Positions 11,801 to 24,283 of a stretch of DNA of 64,000 nt are shown here, piece by piece (position 1 is the stretch's first letter; each line of letters starts with the position of its first letter). Below the pieces are notes generated by a model, which was not told the DNA's origin, did no database searches, and saw only the letters and a program-made list of their open reading frames with translations. The DNA comes from Acanthaster planci (lineage: Eukaryota; Echinodermata; Asteroidea; Valvatida; Acanthasteridae): NCBI RefSeq assembly GCF_001949145.1, contig NW_019091405.1, forward strand, positions 984,685 through 1,048,684. The letters run 5' to 3'. The position numbers were made by a program, and so were the translations under genes.

Positions 11801-14354
11801 CTGTCTACTTGGCAGACAGTATCTGGATCCTAACGAGAAGTTTGAAGGACACACGATAGACCTGTACTTCCCGGGATTTACGCTTCTGGAATTTGTGTTT
11901 TACGTAGGATGGCTAAAGGTAGGCTCGCTGAAATTTTCCTTTGTGTGGGAATGTTCATTTTTCCTGATTGACGAGGAATTTCAAGATTCTATGAGACCAC
12001 TTTCAGCAGTTTTTGCTTTTGCTACAAGTAACACGACCATAATGGCAATGTTCAGTTCAACTGATTTATGGAGAAGTCTACGGTATATATGGACGTGTTA
12101 AAATCTGCCCTCCAGTTGATTTGTGCATTCTTGTGGCTTCACAGAATTAGCTTGAAACGAATAATTTTTCAATGACTGCAAAAAGGTGTCTGTACTCAAA
12201 TAATGGTGTTAAATGTGCACGGGTTGAAGCTCGTTAGAAGTGCTTTGATGACTCTGAGACGATGCTTTGCTGAACGACAAACCCAAAAGCATAGGCCTAT
12301 TACTTGGTTTTCGGATTGAAGTTGACCTTCCGATGGACATCACTAGAAAGTTACCTACTTGCAAGGACAGAAAGGTGAAGACAAGAATACCACTTTATAT
12401 GTTGGCACCTTAACAGCTGCTGAGTAACTTAATTTTATGTCCAAGGACACTTATTAGGCAAAATACAGGATTAACTAACCGGATCAAAGTTTCTTTTAAT
12501 ATAACTATATTGACCCAAAAGGATTCTGTGTGTTGTTTCTCAAAAGGTAGCAGAGAATCTAATGAACCCGTTCGGCGAGGATGACGACGACTTTGATATG
12601 AATTTCATTGTTGATAGAAACCTTCAGGTAAATATGCCTGCTGTCGATTTGAAATAAAAGGGAACCAAAATTATTGGCGTGACTCTATTTTGTCACAAAT
12701 TTCATTTTTTTATGTGGACCAGCAATGTCGCCTTTAGTTGGTGAACGGGTGTAATTTTACGAACCATGCTGAAATACCAGTAGTCGATGCAGGATTTTTG
12801 AAAGATGTGAAGTGGGCGGAGGGATTAAAGTCAGCATGCACGCATTAACTTGAGCAATGGACCGGATTTACTACCCTGCCAATTTATTTAAGGAAAGAAA
12901 CTTTGGGGTTGACGTGTAGTGTGGAATTTGCATCGTATGACAGAGTGACCCTTGACTGCGCATTATGTCCAGTCATTTTTAGGCTGCGAGGCTTTGAGTT
13001 CATAATAATGAACAAGAAACTGATTTTACGAGAGTCTGAATTTCACATGACACCTTGACCTAAATCATTAAGACTAGTTTAGCCGCTCGGTCGTCCATTT
13101 TTTTAAGTGTTTCCCACGTTTATCCACTACAGATCAGCTTTCTGACAGTGGACGATCTTTACGAAATCAGTCTACCCATTGTCAGGGACCGACACTTTGA
13201 TATCACCGTACCAGACATTCCTTACACTAACGCCGCCGTCAAAAACAAGGGCAAACCGTGGCAAGGCTCTGCCAGCAAAGTGCGGTAGGTAACTTAAAGT
13301 CCAGTCGCTTTTACAGATGTAATGTAAAGGTACTGAATGATTGAGTCAGTTCGGTATTTCAATAAAGCAAGGTCATTTGGGAACAAAGCCCGCGAATGAC
13401 CACGGACGCGTTTCATTTTGGGCACTTTGGAATGCTGGCTCATTGGCAATTGTTTGGAGGTTTTTAAAGGAATAATAAGGGATTATGTTCTGAAGCAATG
13501 TTTCGAAAGAGTAAAAACTTCACAACTGTACGATTAAAACTATGTGACATGACGACTTTAGAAGGAAAATTATCCAGTGGAATAAAATGTATTTTCTATT
13601 AATTTTTTATAGTGAAATTTCTTTTTACTCGGATACGCATGTATTACTCTTTGGATTATTGATGGTAATGTCGAGCTAATTTAGGGGTTTTAAAAGAGTT
13701 CTGAAATAAGTACTCATCCAAGTTAAATGTGATTTTGGTTTTTCGATATAAAATGGCGTCCTTGCTTTTAAATCGCCGTCTTCAAATCAAATAAATTACC
13801 AGCTTTCTGTAATGCTGTGCAGATTATCACGGAGGGATATGGCCTTCACGTGTATGCCCCACAAAGTCTTCACGGAGGAAGACGAGGTAATGACATGCAA
13901 ACTCCACACAAACAGCCTCAAGAAGAACAATGACGGCCACCCTGACGTCTCCAGCGAGAGAAACAGCTCCCCCAACGACGACGATGGAGGCCGAGAGACC
14001 GGGAGCAACAACTTTTCCAACTTCAAGCGGCCGCCTCCCGCATACAGCTCCTTTATGCCGTCCAACCTCCAAACGGGACCCAGGCCGCCAGAGGAACTGG
14101 CCGTGCCGCCCAAGAAGCTCAGCCGATCGACGGGGGAGAGGCGAAAGGACCTGACCCACCAGGCTCAAGCCAAGCGAGACCGAGCCGAATCGGCAGCAGC
14201 GGCCACGGAAGAACCCTCTTCCAACTCGCGGTCCAGGCAGGAGGAGCGTGGCACCAGGGACTGCAGCAGCGAGGAGGACGATGAGTGCTCCCCGTTGAGT
14301 AACTCTAGTTATCCGGTGGACTTGAATCAAATGGTGAACGAGTCAGTAATATGA
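2832..14354 (+). CDS. bestrophin, calcium-activated chloride channel (3' seven exons, N-terminus outside the window)
   Basis: Bestrophins are pentameric anion channels of the plasma or organelle membrane, opened by cytosolic calcium. Exons are 2832-3037, 3756-3910, 6101-6178, 11766-11918, 12547-12627, 13133-13284 and 13823-14354. All junctions are GT-AG and the frame is continuous, giving about 451 visible residues. Family landmarks are the RWW...PWPDR segment in the first exon, RYVNLS and [41 protein letters not shown], and [11 protein letters not shown] in the fifth exon. The glutamate and aspartates at 12577-12591 are the calcium-clasp acidic run. The first exon starts with one base completing an arginine codon, so roughly 75 residues are missing upstream. 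The last exon encodes a 176-residue Ser/Asp/Glu-rich tail with a PPAY motif (14034-14045) and a C-terminal SVI that fits a class I PDZ ligand. The stop is TGA at 14352. The third intron (6179-11765) holds two MITEs. Which vertebrate paralogue it matches cannot be decided here. Confidence 0.93.
9725..9957. mobile_element. fold-back MITE with CACTGCAAAAACT ends and internal GGTGTT/AACACC units
   Basis: A 233-bp element without coding capacity in the large bestrophin intron. It opens with CACTGCAAAAACT and closes with AGTTTTTGCAGTG, an exact 13-base inverted repeat. The interior is almost wholly palindromic, with many GGTGTT and AACACC units, so either strand should fold on itself. This is the shape of a non-autonomous DNA transposon. 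No clear target duplication was seen, and I cannot name the superfamily. Confidence 0.75.
10327..10550. mobile_element. short inverted-repeat element (GGTCATTWGGGAGACATT ends)
   Basis: The 18-base left end (10327-10344) matches the reverse complement of the right end (10533-10550) at 17 of 18 positions. Internal AGGGAGAC copies near 10365-10398 repeat the terminal motif. No reading frame is present. The size of 224 bp and the structure fit a MITE. It lies in the same bestrophin intron as the element at 9725. A target duplication is not evident. Confidence 0.65.
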
Positions 14355-14712
14355 CCCGCAAACAAGCTTGAGCCTCTTGTGACTATTGTGTACCATTGGA
14401 ACAGTACTCCCAAGCAGTTGTGCATTACATCCCTTAAAAGTATGTGTGTTTTTAACTCGGAATCTAAACGGCGTTAGTGCATTGCAAGTATACGTACCGA
14501 CTGCAGTTTGAGAAAGGAACTTAATCGTGTCGCAGACGTGTCCTCCGTCCTTGTAACGCCAAAGAAAATCCACGATATACCTCGACGGTACTGTTGACCT
14601 ATGGTTCGTTCTAGACTGTTCGCGCTTATGAGGCCTCCAGGCAAGCAAGGATGCCTCCATTTGAGAACAAGGGCGATCATGTTTAGAAGGGGAACTGTCG
14701 CCTGTCACCACC

Positions 14713-14718
14713 AATAAA
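14713..14718 (+). promoter_or_regulatory. candidate poly(A) signal of the bestrophin gene
   Basis: AATAAA lies about 360 bases after the bestrophin stop codon. It is the first canonical hexamer I found downstream on this strand. Others occur near 15690 and 15767, so the true 3' end is not fixed. Confidence 0.45.
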
Positions 14719-17518
14719 CAAGGACATTTTGGCCTGTTGTGAGACTTAAAACAGGATTTCAGAAGGACTTTCCTGAGACAGTGCGAGAGTTACAGTTCTT
14801 CATCGTCGCACCAGTGATTCAGTTTTCAATGTCTTCAAGCGCTGGACACGGGAGGAACCACGAAACAGCGACGACGTCATGGCCGCCTATCCGTGGGATT
14901 AGTCAAGGTCACCGGTAGGCCGTGATCGCATCGGACATGTTCATTGGATGATTTTTGTTTAACGCTGGTAGAAGCAACGTAGACGAAAAACCTGTAGACA
15001 TTTCAAACAAAACGATTCGACCTTTTTGTGTTTACTAGCTATCAACGTGGAGCCTTCTCGTCTAATACTTTAAGAACAGGGTTCATGCATCTACAGTTGC
15101 CAATTTGCAAATTAGGCTTTCCAAGGTGGACATCAGTGTTTACATTTTGCTGTCATGAAAACAATGGTGACAAGCAGAAATCATCGTGGGATTATTTTAT
15201 ATCAGCGGCATGCTTTTTACCACCTTTAATTGTAATAGTATATATATATATATTGAACCTGGTATATTATGAATAATTAAATGTAAAATGAATGGCCGAA
15301 AGTATACCGTCATTTTCCCTTACAATATCTATCATATTAATTGCTATTTCACATACACCCAAAAGTATTCAAATAAAAGGAAATGTGACGTTGTAGGTAA
15401 TGGACCTTTGGCTGTATCAAAAATACTCGTGTAAAATTGAACTGGCAATAATGACTGAGGAACAATGTACCGGTAGTTTAGAAGGCATAAACTTTCCATG
15501 TTACGTAAATAACAGTGAAGGCTTGGATATAAATATAAAGCGCACACGTTGAATCAACGGCTTGTGAAAAGGCTAACTTAAGCATGTAGACGGTGTTGAG
15601 TGTCAGATTTACATCGTTCGCAAGGTGTAAGTATAGACTTCAAATTAGCCTTACTAGAAGAAGGGTGCAGTTGTCTTTCTGAGCTACAATAAAGGATATC
15701 TGCTGCTTATATATGTTAGTTTGCAGTGCATCGCTCCAATACATGCTTAGGACTGCTTTGGGGTTAATAAAATTCATTCCACGACTGGTGTAAAGCTCAT
15801 TTTGGGCGGAAATATCGAAAGGTGTGAATAAGTTTACACTTTACTCAAGTCAAATTGACAGCGACGATAAGCCGTTGAAGAAGAAAATGTTCAGCTGTGG
15901 TACGAGGTGGTCTTCTGTTGAGTTGTTGAATTCATGAACGTTTCAAACTAATCCACTTTTGCTGCAAATTTCAGTTGAAATACGGGTGCCAGTAGGCCTA
16001 TAAGGATCCGTTAATATTGCAGTTGTGAGACTATTGTAGGCCTGGTCTCAATAATAGGGGACAAAACTGTCAACTTTAATTCAAGCTGTCTGGCTTGGAA
16101 ATATTCATTTTATCATTGGAAACAAAAGTAAAATATGATTTTAACATTTGTTTCGAAAGTAATAACGAAAACAAAATACGATTTCTTGTATCAGTGTTGC
16201 CCAGTCTGGTCCAGACTACACTTGAGCTCTCATTCTAACCCAAAGTTGACCTGAAATTCGTGCAGCACTTTGGTCATTCTAAAAACTTGGGATCTGCTTT
16301 CCTCCCAAATCTTATGATTTTGATTGATCACTTCATCAATCAAGATACGCTCCTCAATACCTTTGTATAGGAGTGAGTGTAAAAACCAAACTTGCATACT
16401 CTACGGATGCAAAAAAAAGTCTTTTCTTATGCTACTAAAATGTTCAAAATATTTATTTACAAATTTAATAGAACTTTCCTCTTTTTAATAGGTTTCAGAC
16501 AGTCATTTTATAAATTTATCCCTTGATGTAACTACCTCTAAGAAAGATAACATGGAACATGTAAACGTTTAACTTTACTAATTCGGATTGGTGTATCTTT
16601 GCCAAAGTATTGTCCATGCTACACTGGTAATTTGAAGGTGACATGAAAATTTAGGGGATCAGAATATTTTGTTTACAAATGAATATTTATGGCAAGAATT
16701 TGGAGCACCTGTGCAAAATATCAACGTCATTCAAATTTAATTTCAGTTTCTTTTGAACAGGATTCGAACAAACTATATTCCAGGTCTTGATTGGCTTCAT
16801 TCGACTCAAAAGAAAGATTTAGCGAGCTCAGACACAAAACCTTCGGCATGAATCCGAGATAAGAAAAAATGAGAAGTTCAAGATTAAGTGAGGATATAAG
16901 GCGAGGCTCAAGTCAGGTCTGGACGTTAATCTGATTTCACTGTGTTGTGGCCGAGGAAATATCGCATCAACTCCTCAGGCCAAAAAAGTAATGGGCTACT
17001 AAACGTGATCCATTATTTATTTTGATTACCTGTGTGAACAAAAATCTTTTTGATTCTGAATTTATTGTGAAAATGACATTATTTCTGTTGTTTATCCATA
17101 TAGCTTTGTGAAAAGTGATTTATATTTAACTCGACTTCAGAACAGAGGGTTTAATTGGTTTTTTTTTTTATTCTTGTTGAGAGGTAGAAGTATATATTTT
17201 TTCTATCGACCTTACCACAGACATTGACACAAACTAAATTTAAATGTCAATATCGACGGACTAGAGGTGCAGGAACCTGGTGCTATATTATGTATGATGC
17301 TAGGCCTATGAGATTATTAAGGTTGCCAGACGTCAAAATTTCACAGTCATAGCTTCTCACAGACCCGTCAGTATTTTTGAAAAATTTGTTTAAGATTCGT
17401 CAATATTTATGATTACGTAACACCGGGCACAGATTTATCTCCTTGTGGTAACTTCACACCCGTACTACCCTATTTGGTCTTCGTACAGTATAAAGGACAT
17501 GTACGCCTGTTGGGTGGG

Positions 17519-17573
17519 GTGTTTGTTTGTTTGTTTGTTTATTTGTTTTTCCTTTTTTTTTTTTTTTTTTTGG
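17519..17573. repeat. TTTG microsatellite followed by poly-T
   Basis: Successive GTTT/TTTG units run into a tract of about 19 T. This is a simple low-complexity repeat and could be the tail of an old retroelement copy. Confidence 0.8.
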
Positions 17574-20500
17574 AGGGGCACAACATTCAAGCATTACAAA
17601 CCTTTGGGGGTAACATCAGGACTCCAAAGGGGGGAAAACACCCTTCCTCCTCAGTGTGATTCTCCCTCAGCTTTACTCACAGTTAAGCTGTAAAATTGTG
17701 AGTACAGATGAGGTTGCTGATTTTATCATTGTCCTAAGTTGTTTACAAACCTGTGTGAGATCTGTCTGGCAGCCGTAATAGCATGAAATGGGCAAGATTG
17801 ATTTGCGCTGTTTGTTGTTCATATTTATAAGTGATTTGATTTGTAATAGGACCCACCTACAAACCGCGGAGACAGGTATAGCTGGCCTGGACTACGTGAT
17901 ATTCCATTTTCTGTCAAAGGAATGGCCAATTTTTGTATACGCATGGCTGAATAAAAAGTGTCACTAGACGTAGTCTTGGAGTAGTATTTGTCCACAATGG
18001 AAAACCATTTCAAGCAGGGACACTGAAAGGGAACAAATTCATATACCCCCCCCAAAAAAAAAGAGAGACCATATTCGCACACAGTTTCGTAATTTACATT
18101 TCCTTCAATAGTTCCTCTCCGACGAACACCAAGGACACGTTTAGTCGCGTAAACTATATGAGCGTTCAATGTTACGCCGGTTTATGTCAATCTTCTTGTT
18201 TACCGTGCCGGGTCCCATTCATCTTTCTGTTCATGTCCTCTAGCCATTACCTCTGCTTTTTGCATAGGGAAGCTGTATCGAAACGAATTTGTGACTGTAC
18301 ATCCAGTCAAGAATCATCTAGATTCCTACCAGTGTAACCTCCCTTTTCAACCCAACCGTGCAAGGCGCCCTTTAAAAAAGTGGTCCGTTCGCAAGTATAC
18401 AAACCATAACGCACACAAAGAGACTGGCCCGTGCTTTGTGCTGTGAAACATCAAAAAGAAAAAAAGCCGAGGTTGTGGATGACTTCACACTAAACTTTAA
18501 GACCTCCGCAGTCTAGCAGCAGAGCGCGGGAAAATAACACACAAATAATGCAAAATGAAACGAACAGTGAATGTTGAGACCTATCTGATACAGTTAAGAG
18601 AGTTCATTGGAGTAAGCATGTGGAAAGTCAACAATCCTTTTATTATCGCCCTATGAAACAGTGGAAAAGTTTTGAAGAAACGCTCAATTTTATCCCTTTC
18701 AATATTAAAAATACATAATATGAATGAAATAAACCGGAAATATGCAGAAACAAAAATGAGTTGTTAGTTTAAATTGTGTCCTTTCTTTGCAATTCGGTAT
18801 CACGTGCCACGTGTCTCGGAAATTTTGCAGTTGTTTTCATATGAAAAAGAGGTCTACGCGTTATTCCTTGAAACATCACTGCAATGGCAGTTCGCATCGC
18901 CTCGTGGGAAAAGGTCAACTGTTCTGGACAAACTGACGACTCCCTTTTCATGCTGCTGCACGGGGATGCCGTGATCATTACGGGATTTCACCAGTGTTCA
19001 CCGTACTCAACCGAGATCCTTCGCAGGCAATCTGCTACTAAGGGTACAGTCCACTTATTCAAGCCCTGTTGAAAACAGTGTAAAATCAGCACCGTTCAGG
19101 GCCCAATAGCATGCACGCCAACATCCCTGAGATTTCAGAAACGCAAATGAAATTCTTGTCTGGTCACTTATCTTTCTATTTCTTTTCAATATTTTGTGGG
19201 TTAACCAATTACATTTTTAATTATTCCCACAAAACAAAATCACCCCCCAAAAAGTGATTTTTCCGAATTGCAGCCATTTTTCAAGTGGCAACCCTCAACT
19301 TTCTCGGACACCTAGGACCATTTTTAATCCGTAGTTTTTAGCCCTTCTGCTCTCATATGAAAGCTCAAAGACCCAGGGAGTTGATCCTGGCAACGATTTA
19401 CGCAATCTCACCATTTTGGGGGCCAAACAATCTCCTTTTTCAAAAGATACTGCGGGGGCACTTCTAATGCTAATGAGCTGGTCAGAAATTCTCACTTGAA
19501 TTAGTGGACTGCACCCCTAACAGCGTCGGCCCGCGGTCACGGAAAAGACCTTTTTCGGGTATGAATATTGGGGGCGCTCTGTATTTTGAACCGTTCGTAT
19601 TCAGTTGATTTGTTAGGAAAAGGTGCAACATGGCGATGCTTAAGCTTGTGCATGAATACACCTAAAAGAAATGATGACGGCACGTCACATTTGGTTAAAA
19701 CCATGTTTCGGGGCTCGATAAATCCTGGATCAGCCCATGATTAGCCCCAACCCTGCGGTTATTGCTAAGAGTTAAATTCTTCTTCCCAAAAAGCAAGAGG
19801 GGTTGAATCAAACAGAAACAGTATATTTATTTGGGTTTTTTGGCAGAAAAGGAACGTTGCACATTACAAGTTCTTATTTTCACATATTTTGGGTTGTTGA
19901 AAGGTTGGCCTTCTTATGGATACTGGGCTTAATTTCCCGCCGATCGGAAAGCCAGAAAGCCTCTGAGAAGAGAAATATGATCAGAACCGCATACAGTATT
20001 TATCTCACCACAACATTTCGGATACTTTTACTGTGCACTGTTGTTGTCAACCTTTACTGTCTTGTCACCTCAATCTAGTCCCCTTGGATACTGAATTACT
20101 AAACAATAATATTTTTGACGGCAATTTCTGTGAGCCCATTACATCTCAACTGGAATAAATCGCGCGGCCTTGTTCTTTGAATGGGTTTTGTGTGCGGTTG
20201 TCTTGCTATCATCCCACTTCACAATGTCAAGAGTTGACTTCATCTCCTACAATTAACCTCAGGGTATATGCTATGCCGTTCCATGCACGCATGAGTTGTC
20301 GATGTTTTGGTCGAACGCACTGTTGCTCGTTGTGCACAAAACTAATCAACGATGTTGGAACTCAAGGCAAAAGCATTTCAACTCGAGTAAAAGTTGTCGT
20401 GACGTCAAATTTGCTTCGCTTTCGCATTCGCCTGCCCGTAGGGATGATTTTTGTAACAGTTCATTGACCTCTGAGTTGACCGAAGCCCGTATGTCCAAGA

Positions 20501-21177
20501 GAGCTCGTTAGACGCGCTTGATTTAATCCTAACTTTCAATGAGATAAATTGATTTTTTATGGCAAAGACCGACTCAGTGAGCTTGCCTCCCAGATAGGGC
20601 AACAAAAAACGAACGGATTAAGAAGTTATCGTTGTGACGTATTTGGATCGTTTCAATCGATAAACCCGGATATGAACTCCACACAGACAGCTCATTACTT
20701 GACAAACAGAAAGCGAATTCGTCAGCCCGGGTACATTTCCAATTTGTTTTAGTTACTTTTGTGGGACTGCTTACCCAATCCACAATAGCTATTCAATTGG
20801 CGAGACATCGCAATTCAACAAAGCATTTTTATTTATTTTTTTTCTATTTGAGGGACACATTTTCAGCAGGCTTTTGTCCGAAAACCCCAGCGTGTCGTTT
20901 ACTTATAGTTCCCGACTGGTATGGAAACCCACGCGGGTGGAACGAAATCCGTCTGCGTGTACTTCCCCGAAAGTTTTAAAGGTAGGTTCCTACTTGTACT
21001 AGAAATGGCTTTCCACGTTACAATGGTAGGTACGTGACTCCCTCACAAAGGCACGGTTAACCAACGTAAGGAAAGCCCCTTTAAGAGTTGCTAGCAACAG
21101 TTGCATATAGAGTTACAGCGTAAATATTAATTCACTCCGTATTCATTCCAGTTGGCCTATTCCACACGCCAGACATC

Positions 21178-24100
21178 ATGACCTCCCTCATGGATGTAAC
21201 TTCACAGGTAGGCTGTTCGATTTTCGAATGAAGTGTGCCAGTAATAAAATTCAAAAAAAGCCAAACGATTCAGTTACCCAACAGTGACGGTAGTCGAATA
21301 AAAACCAGCTCATGCAAGTATAACAGAACTGAGTGTTGGAGTAATAGCCAATATTAGAAGATGGAACCCCCAACACATTTAACTATGAAATAGGATTAGC
21401 ATGCTCTGGTATGATAGAAAATATAATCACTAGTTTTCGACAAACCGGGATATGTGGGTATACAGGGATTCTTAATAGGGCAATGGCGTTTCCCATACTT
21501 GAGTTTTTTCTTGGTTAGGATTTTTTCCCTGCTTGGAAAAAAAATTAACAATTACTGGAAAAAGCAGTCGACTCTCGTTTATAGTAAGAGCACTGTTAAT
21601 ACACCATTCTGCCTATAACAAGGGATATTTTAGCTACCAATCCTTTGTTCTTCATTGTTCCCATTCCTGATAGTGCAAGGTTCGTGTTGAAACAAGGTGA
21701 TCAGGAAAGTCCGAAGGACTTGGTTGGACAGTATTGTACAAAACTCCGTGCTTTATATTACCATGAAGTTCACAGCCAGTGCCACTCTATAAATCCGTAA
21801 GGGTCAAATCGATCGTTTAATCTGAATTCTGTCTCCAACATCCGAAATCAGGTTACATTGTTTGCTTGCATATTTCCAACATATCTTCATACACGATTGG
21901 CGATACCGTTTAGTGTGACGTGCCCGAAAGGTTGTTTCTTTATTCGACGAACTAAATTTCCATGCCTCGATTTTCTGATTTTATGTGGTATAAATTATGC
22001 ATGTATTCTGTAACATGTCAAATTGAACACTTTGAAGTAAAAAGAAATATATACACTTATGGAAAACAGTCGCCTTACGTAATGGCAGTTCCTTCTCTGT
22101 TATCCTTCTGTGTTAAGCGCTTGAAATACATAACGCAACTATACCGAATTCACCGGTTTTTTTCTTTCTGTCAAGGATAAATTGGCTAAGAATCAAGATA
22201 CAATCACTTGTGTGGTGCGTCACTGAGTTCAATGAGACTGTAGAGGAAAGCTCCCCTTATTTTGTTTTTTGTTTTTTTGTTTTTTTGGTTGTTCGATGAA
22301 ACATTTAAGCTATGGAGGATTCGATCATTGGTGTGAACATTTTGAAAGTGTGAGCGAATCACATGCAAATCACAAAATGTTTTCATGTAACGCCTGCACA
22401 TTTTATCATCGGGTATATGATCGAACAATATTTGGCAAAGTTTTTAGCATTCATCTTCCAAAATGTGTTCAACATACGCCATCGTACAATGTTTAGCCAT
22501 TCCTCCGTTGTTTAGAAGTACCGTTTAGATATACATTTCAACCAAAATGCAATGCTTAGTTGGAGAGGATCTTAATTGCCTCATCACATAATATTTGTTC
22601 TGTTCATTTCAAATTTTAATGCAGTTGTGACGATTAAAATATGAATTGTGAAAACAGTATCTGAGGATTCAAATTAAAGATGTGCATCAAGTCCCAACAT
22701 TTTTTACAAGACTGTGGAATTAATAATCGATCCCTTGTTCTTTTCCAGACAGGTCGATGCCAAGGAAAAGTTTGCGCAGACATTTAGGCTCTCATCTTCG
22801 AAATGTCCTCCATCTGTGAACTTCGCAAAAATGTTGCTGAAGTATCATCATTTTGGCAGGCGGACTCGCAACGACCATAACTACAGCATTACGTAAAGGA
22901 ATCATATTGTTCGATTGAGATCACAGACGGTTTCATGGTTGACAGGTGACCACCATGGCAAAAGGTTCTTTAAAGCTGAACATGAAAAAAGACGATCCAC
23001 GGACGCTCATGCTCAAAATGGACGCCCGACTGACCTACGCAGGCCGCGATAGACGCTCGGGGTTCAAACTGGAGGGCGAACGCAAGATCAAACACATCGA
23101 AGTCACCCACCAGCTCATCAACGCTGAATTCAACCGCGCAAAGAAGGACATCCTACGGCGCTTCGATTTCTACCAGACGCTGAAGGAGCAGAACAAAGAG
23201 AGGCGGCAGAAGAGGGACCTGGCCTGGTGCGAGGAGGAAGAGAAGGAATGGGAGCAACAGGCCATGGCTGAGAAGCGCCGACGCAGGTTGCTGCCCAAGC
23301 TGCGAGTCCACAGGAACTTGAAAGCCGAGGCCGGGGGGACAGTGGGGTCGATACGGCGCGACGTGAAGGGAGAGTTCGCGAACAAGATGGCTCACGAAAT
23401 GCACCTCAACAGGTCACTGATCGCTTTGACTGACGCGTACAGCAAACACAAAATTCTGACCCAAAAGAACAAAGCTAAGTTAGGACAGATCATCGAAGAC
23501 ATTGATCGCGAGGGTTCCACTGACAGGGCAGAGGTCAGTAAATTGTCCTCCGTGTTGGAGAGGGGTCAACCCGAATTCGAATTGCCCCTGCCTAAAGCAC
23601 GTCTTCCTGAACTGAAACTGGGCAAGGAAGGGGAAAGCTCCGTCCAAAACGAGGTAGATCCTCAGCTGCGGGCTGGCAAAGCAGGTAAAATACCAACAAA
23701 CGACAAGAGTAAGGACCAGTCAGTGGCTGATATCGGTCCACCTTCAGGTCTAGGACGACGATCTTTTTACATGAATACAAGCAACACCAAGAAACTACAG
23801 GGTATAGACTCAAACCAGAAAGACCCGCCGCCCATGCGGAATATCAATCATACTAGACGCAAAGGTGTCTACAAAATGGACTTCGCCGACCCCTCGGGAC
23901 CCGGCAACGCGTTCGGACGCCACGGGCGCGAGCTCCCACCATTGGACCACCCCTCCGTGAAAACCAAGAAGCCACGGCCATATCTCGCCCCCTACCCTCA
24001 GCAGATGTTACCGCTAAGGTTCTACGGAACGGAGGAGAACCCTTTCCTGAAGGGGGACGGCCCACCCGTTGCTGCGATCAATCGTGCCCGGGACTTGGTC

Positions 24101-24283
24101 GACGCCGACAAAGCTGACGAGATGTACGAGTGGCTGGGGTTTGAGTCCCGGGAGGAACTCGAAAAGCTGCGGGCAGCCGGATTGCTGTTTGAACAAGAAC
24201 GAGAAGAGGGCTCCGAAACAAGTAGCGTAACGAAGGAGGGTACAGGACCCGCCAAGCTGGGTACCGAGGACAACCCTGACTAA
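21178..24283 (+). CDS. uncharacterised charged coiled-coil protein (455 residues, two coding exons)
   Basis: Family not recognised. The main exon, 22946-24283, is open for 445 codons directly after a splice acceptor (GACAG, 22941-22945). A small exon at 21152-21207, with CAG/TT acceptor and CAG/GTAGG donor, supplies a start at 21178 and ten codons (MTSLMDVTSQ) in the matching phase. An alternative start is the ATG at 22955 in an ACCACCATGG context, which would give 442 residues. Residues about 50-140 are rich in Lys, Arg, Glu and Gln with coiled-coil character (ERKIKH, EEEEKEWEQQ, EKRRRRLLPK). The middle is low-complexity and polar. The last 140 residues form a distinct section with aromatic and proline-rich patches (PRPYLAPYP, PLRFYG), then an acidic helix-like stretch (EMYEWLGFESREELEKL). 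No signal peptide or membrane segment is seen. Composition suggests a cytosolic, nuclear or cytoskeletal protein, which is inference only. GC content is clearly higher than the flanks, supporting real coding. Confidence 0.82.
21565..21731 (-). mobile_element. pogo/Tigger-like MITE, degraded copy
   Basis: It aligns along most of its length with the reverse complement of the element at 28981-29154. Shared blocks are CAGTCGA.CTCGTT at the outer end, AAGAGCACTGTTAATACAC, then TTCATTGTT, CCTGATA.T.CAAGGTT and AAGTCC.AAGGAC. The right inverted repeat has lost about ten bases. TA follows the right end. It lies in the intron between the two exons of the coiled-coil gene. Confidence 0.65.

Larger units (their letters stand above)
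14355..21151. other. gene-poor spacer between bestrophin and the coiled-coil gene
   Basis: It holds the bestrophin 3' UTR (at least to about 14720) and then AT-rich sequence without a convincing exon. Visible are TA dinucleotide runs near 15240-15252, a poly-T near 17160, and a TTTG repeat running into a long poly-T near 17519-17573. Open frames are short and do not resemble known domains. A non-coding exon of the next gene could end near 20980, where AAAG is followed by GTAGGT, but nothing else supports it. Confidence 0.5.

Noticed and set aside
13827-14330. 167-codon open frame on the minus strand
   Set aside because: It lies entirely opposite the last bestrophin exon, whose GC-rich, repetitive codons keep the other strand open. 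The plus-strand frame continues the bestrophin exons in phase.
22946-22948. GTG as the start of the 445-codon frame
   Set aside because: This GTG directly follows an intron acceptor (GACAG). Animal genes rarely start at GTG, and an upstream ATG exon or the ATG at 22955 explains the frame better.
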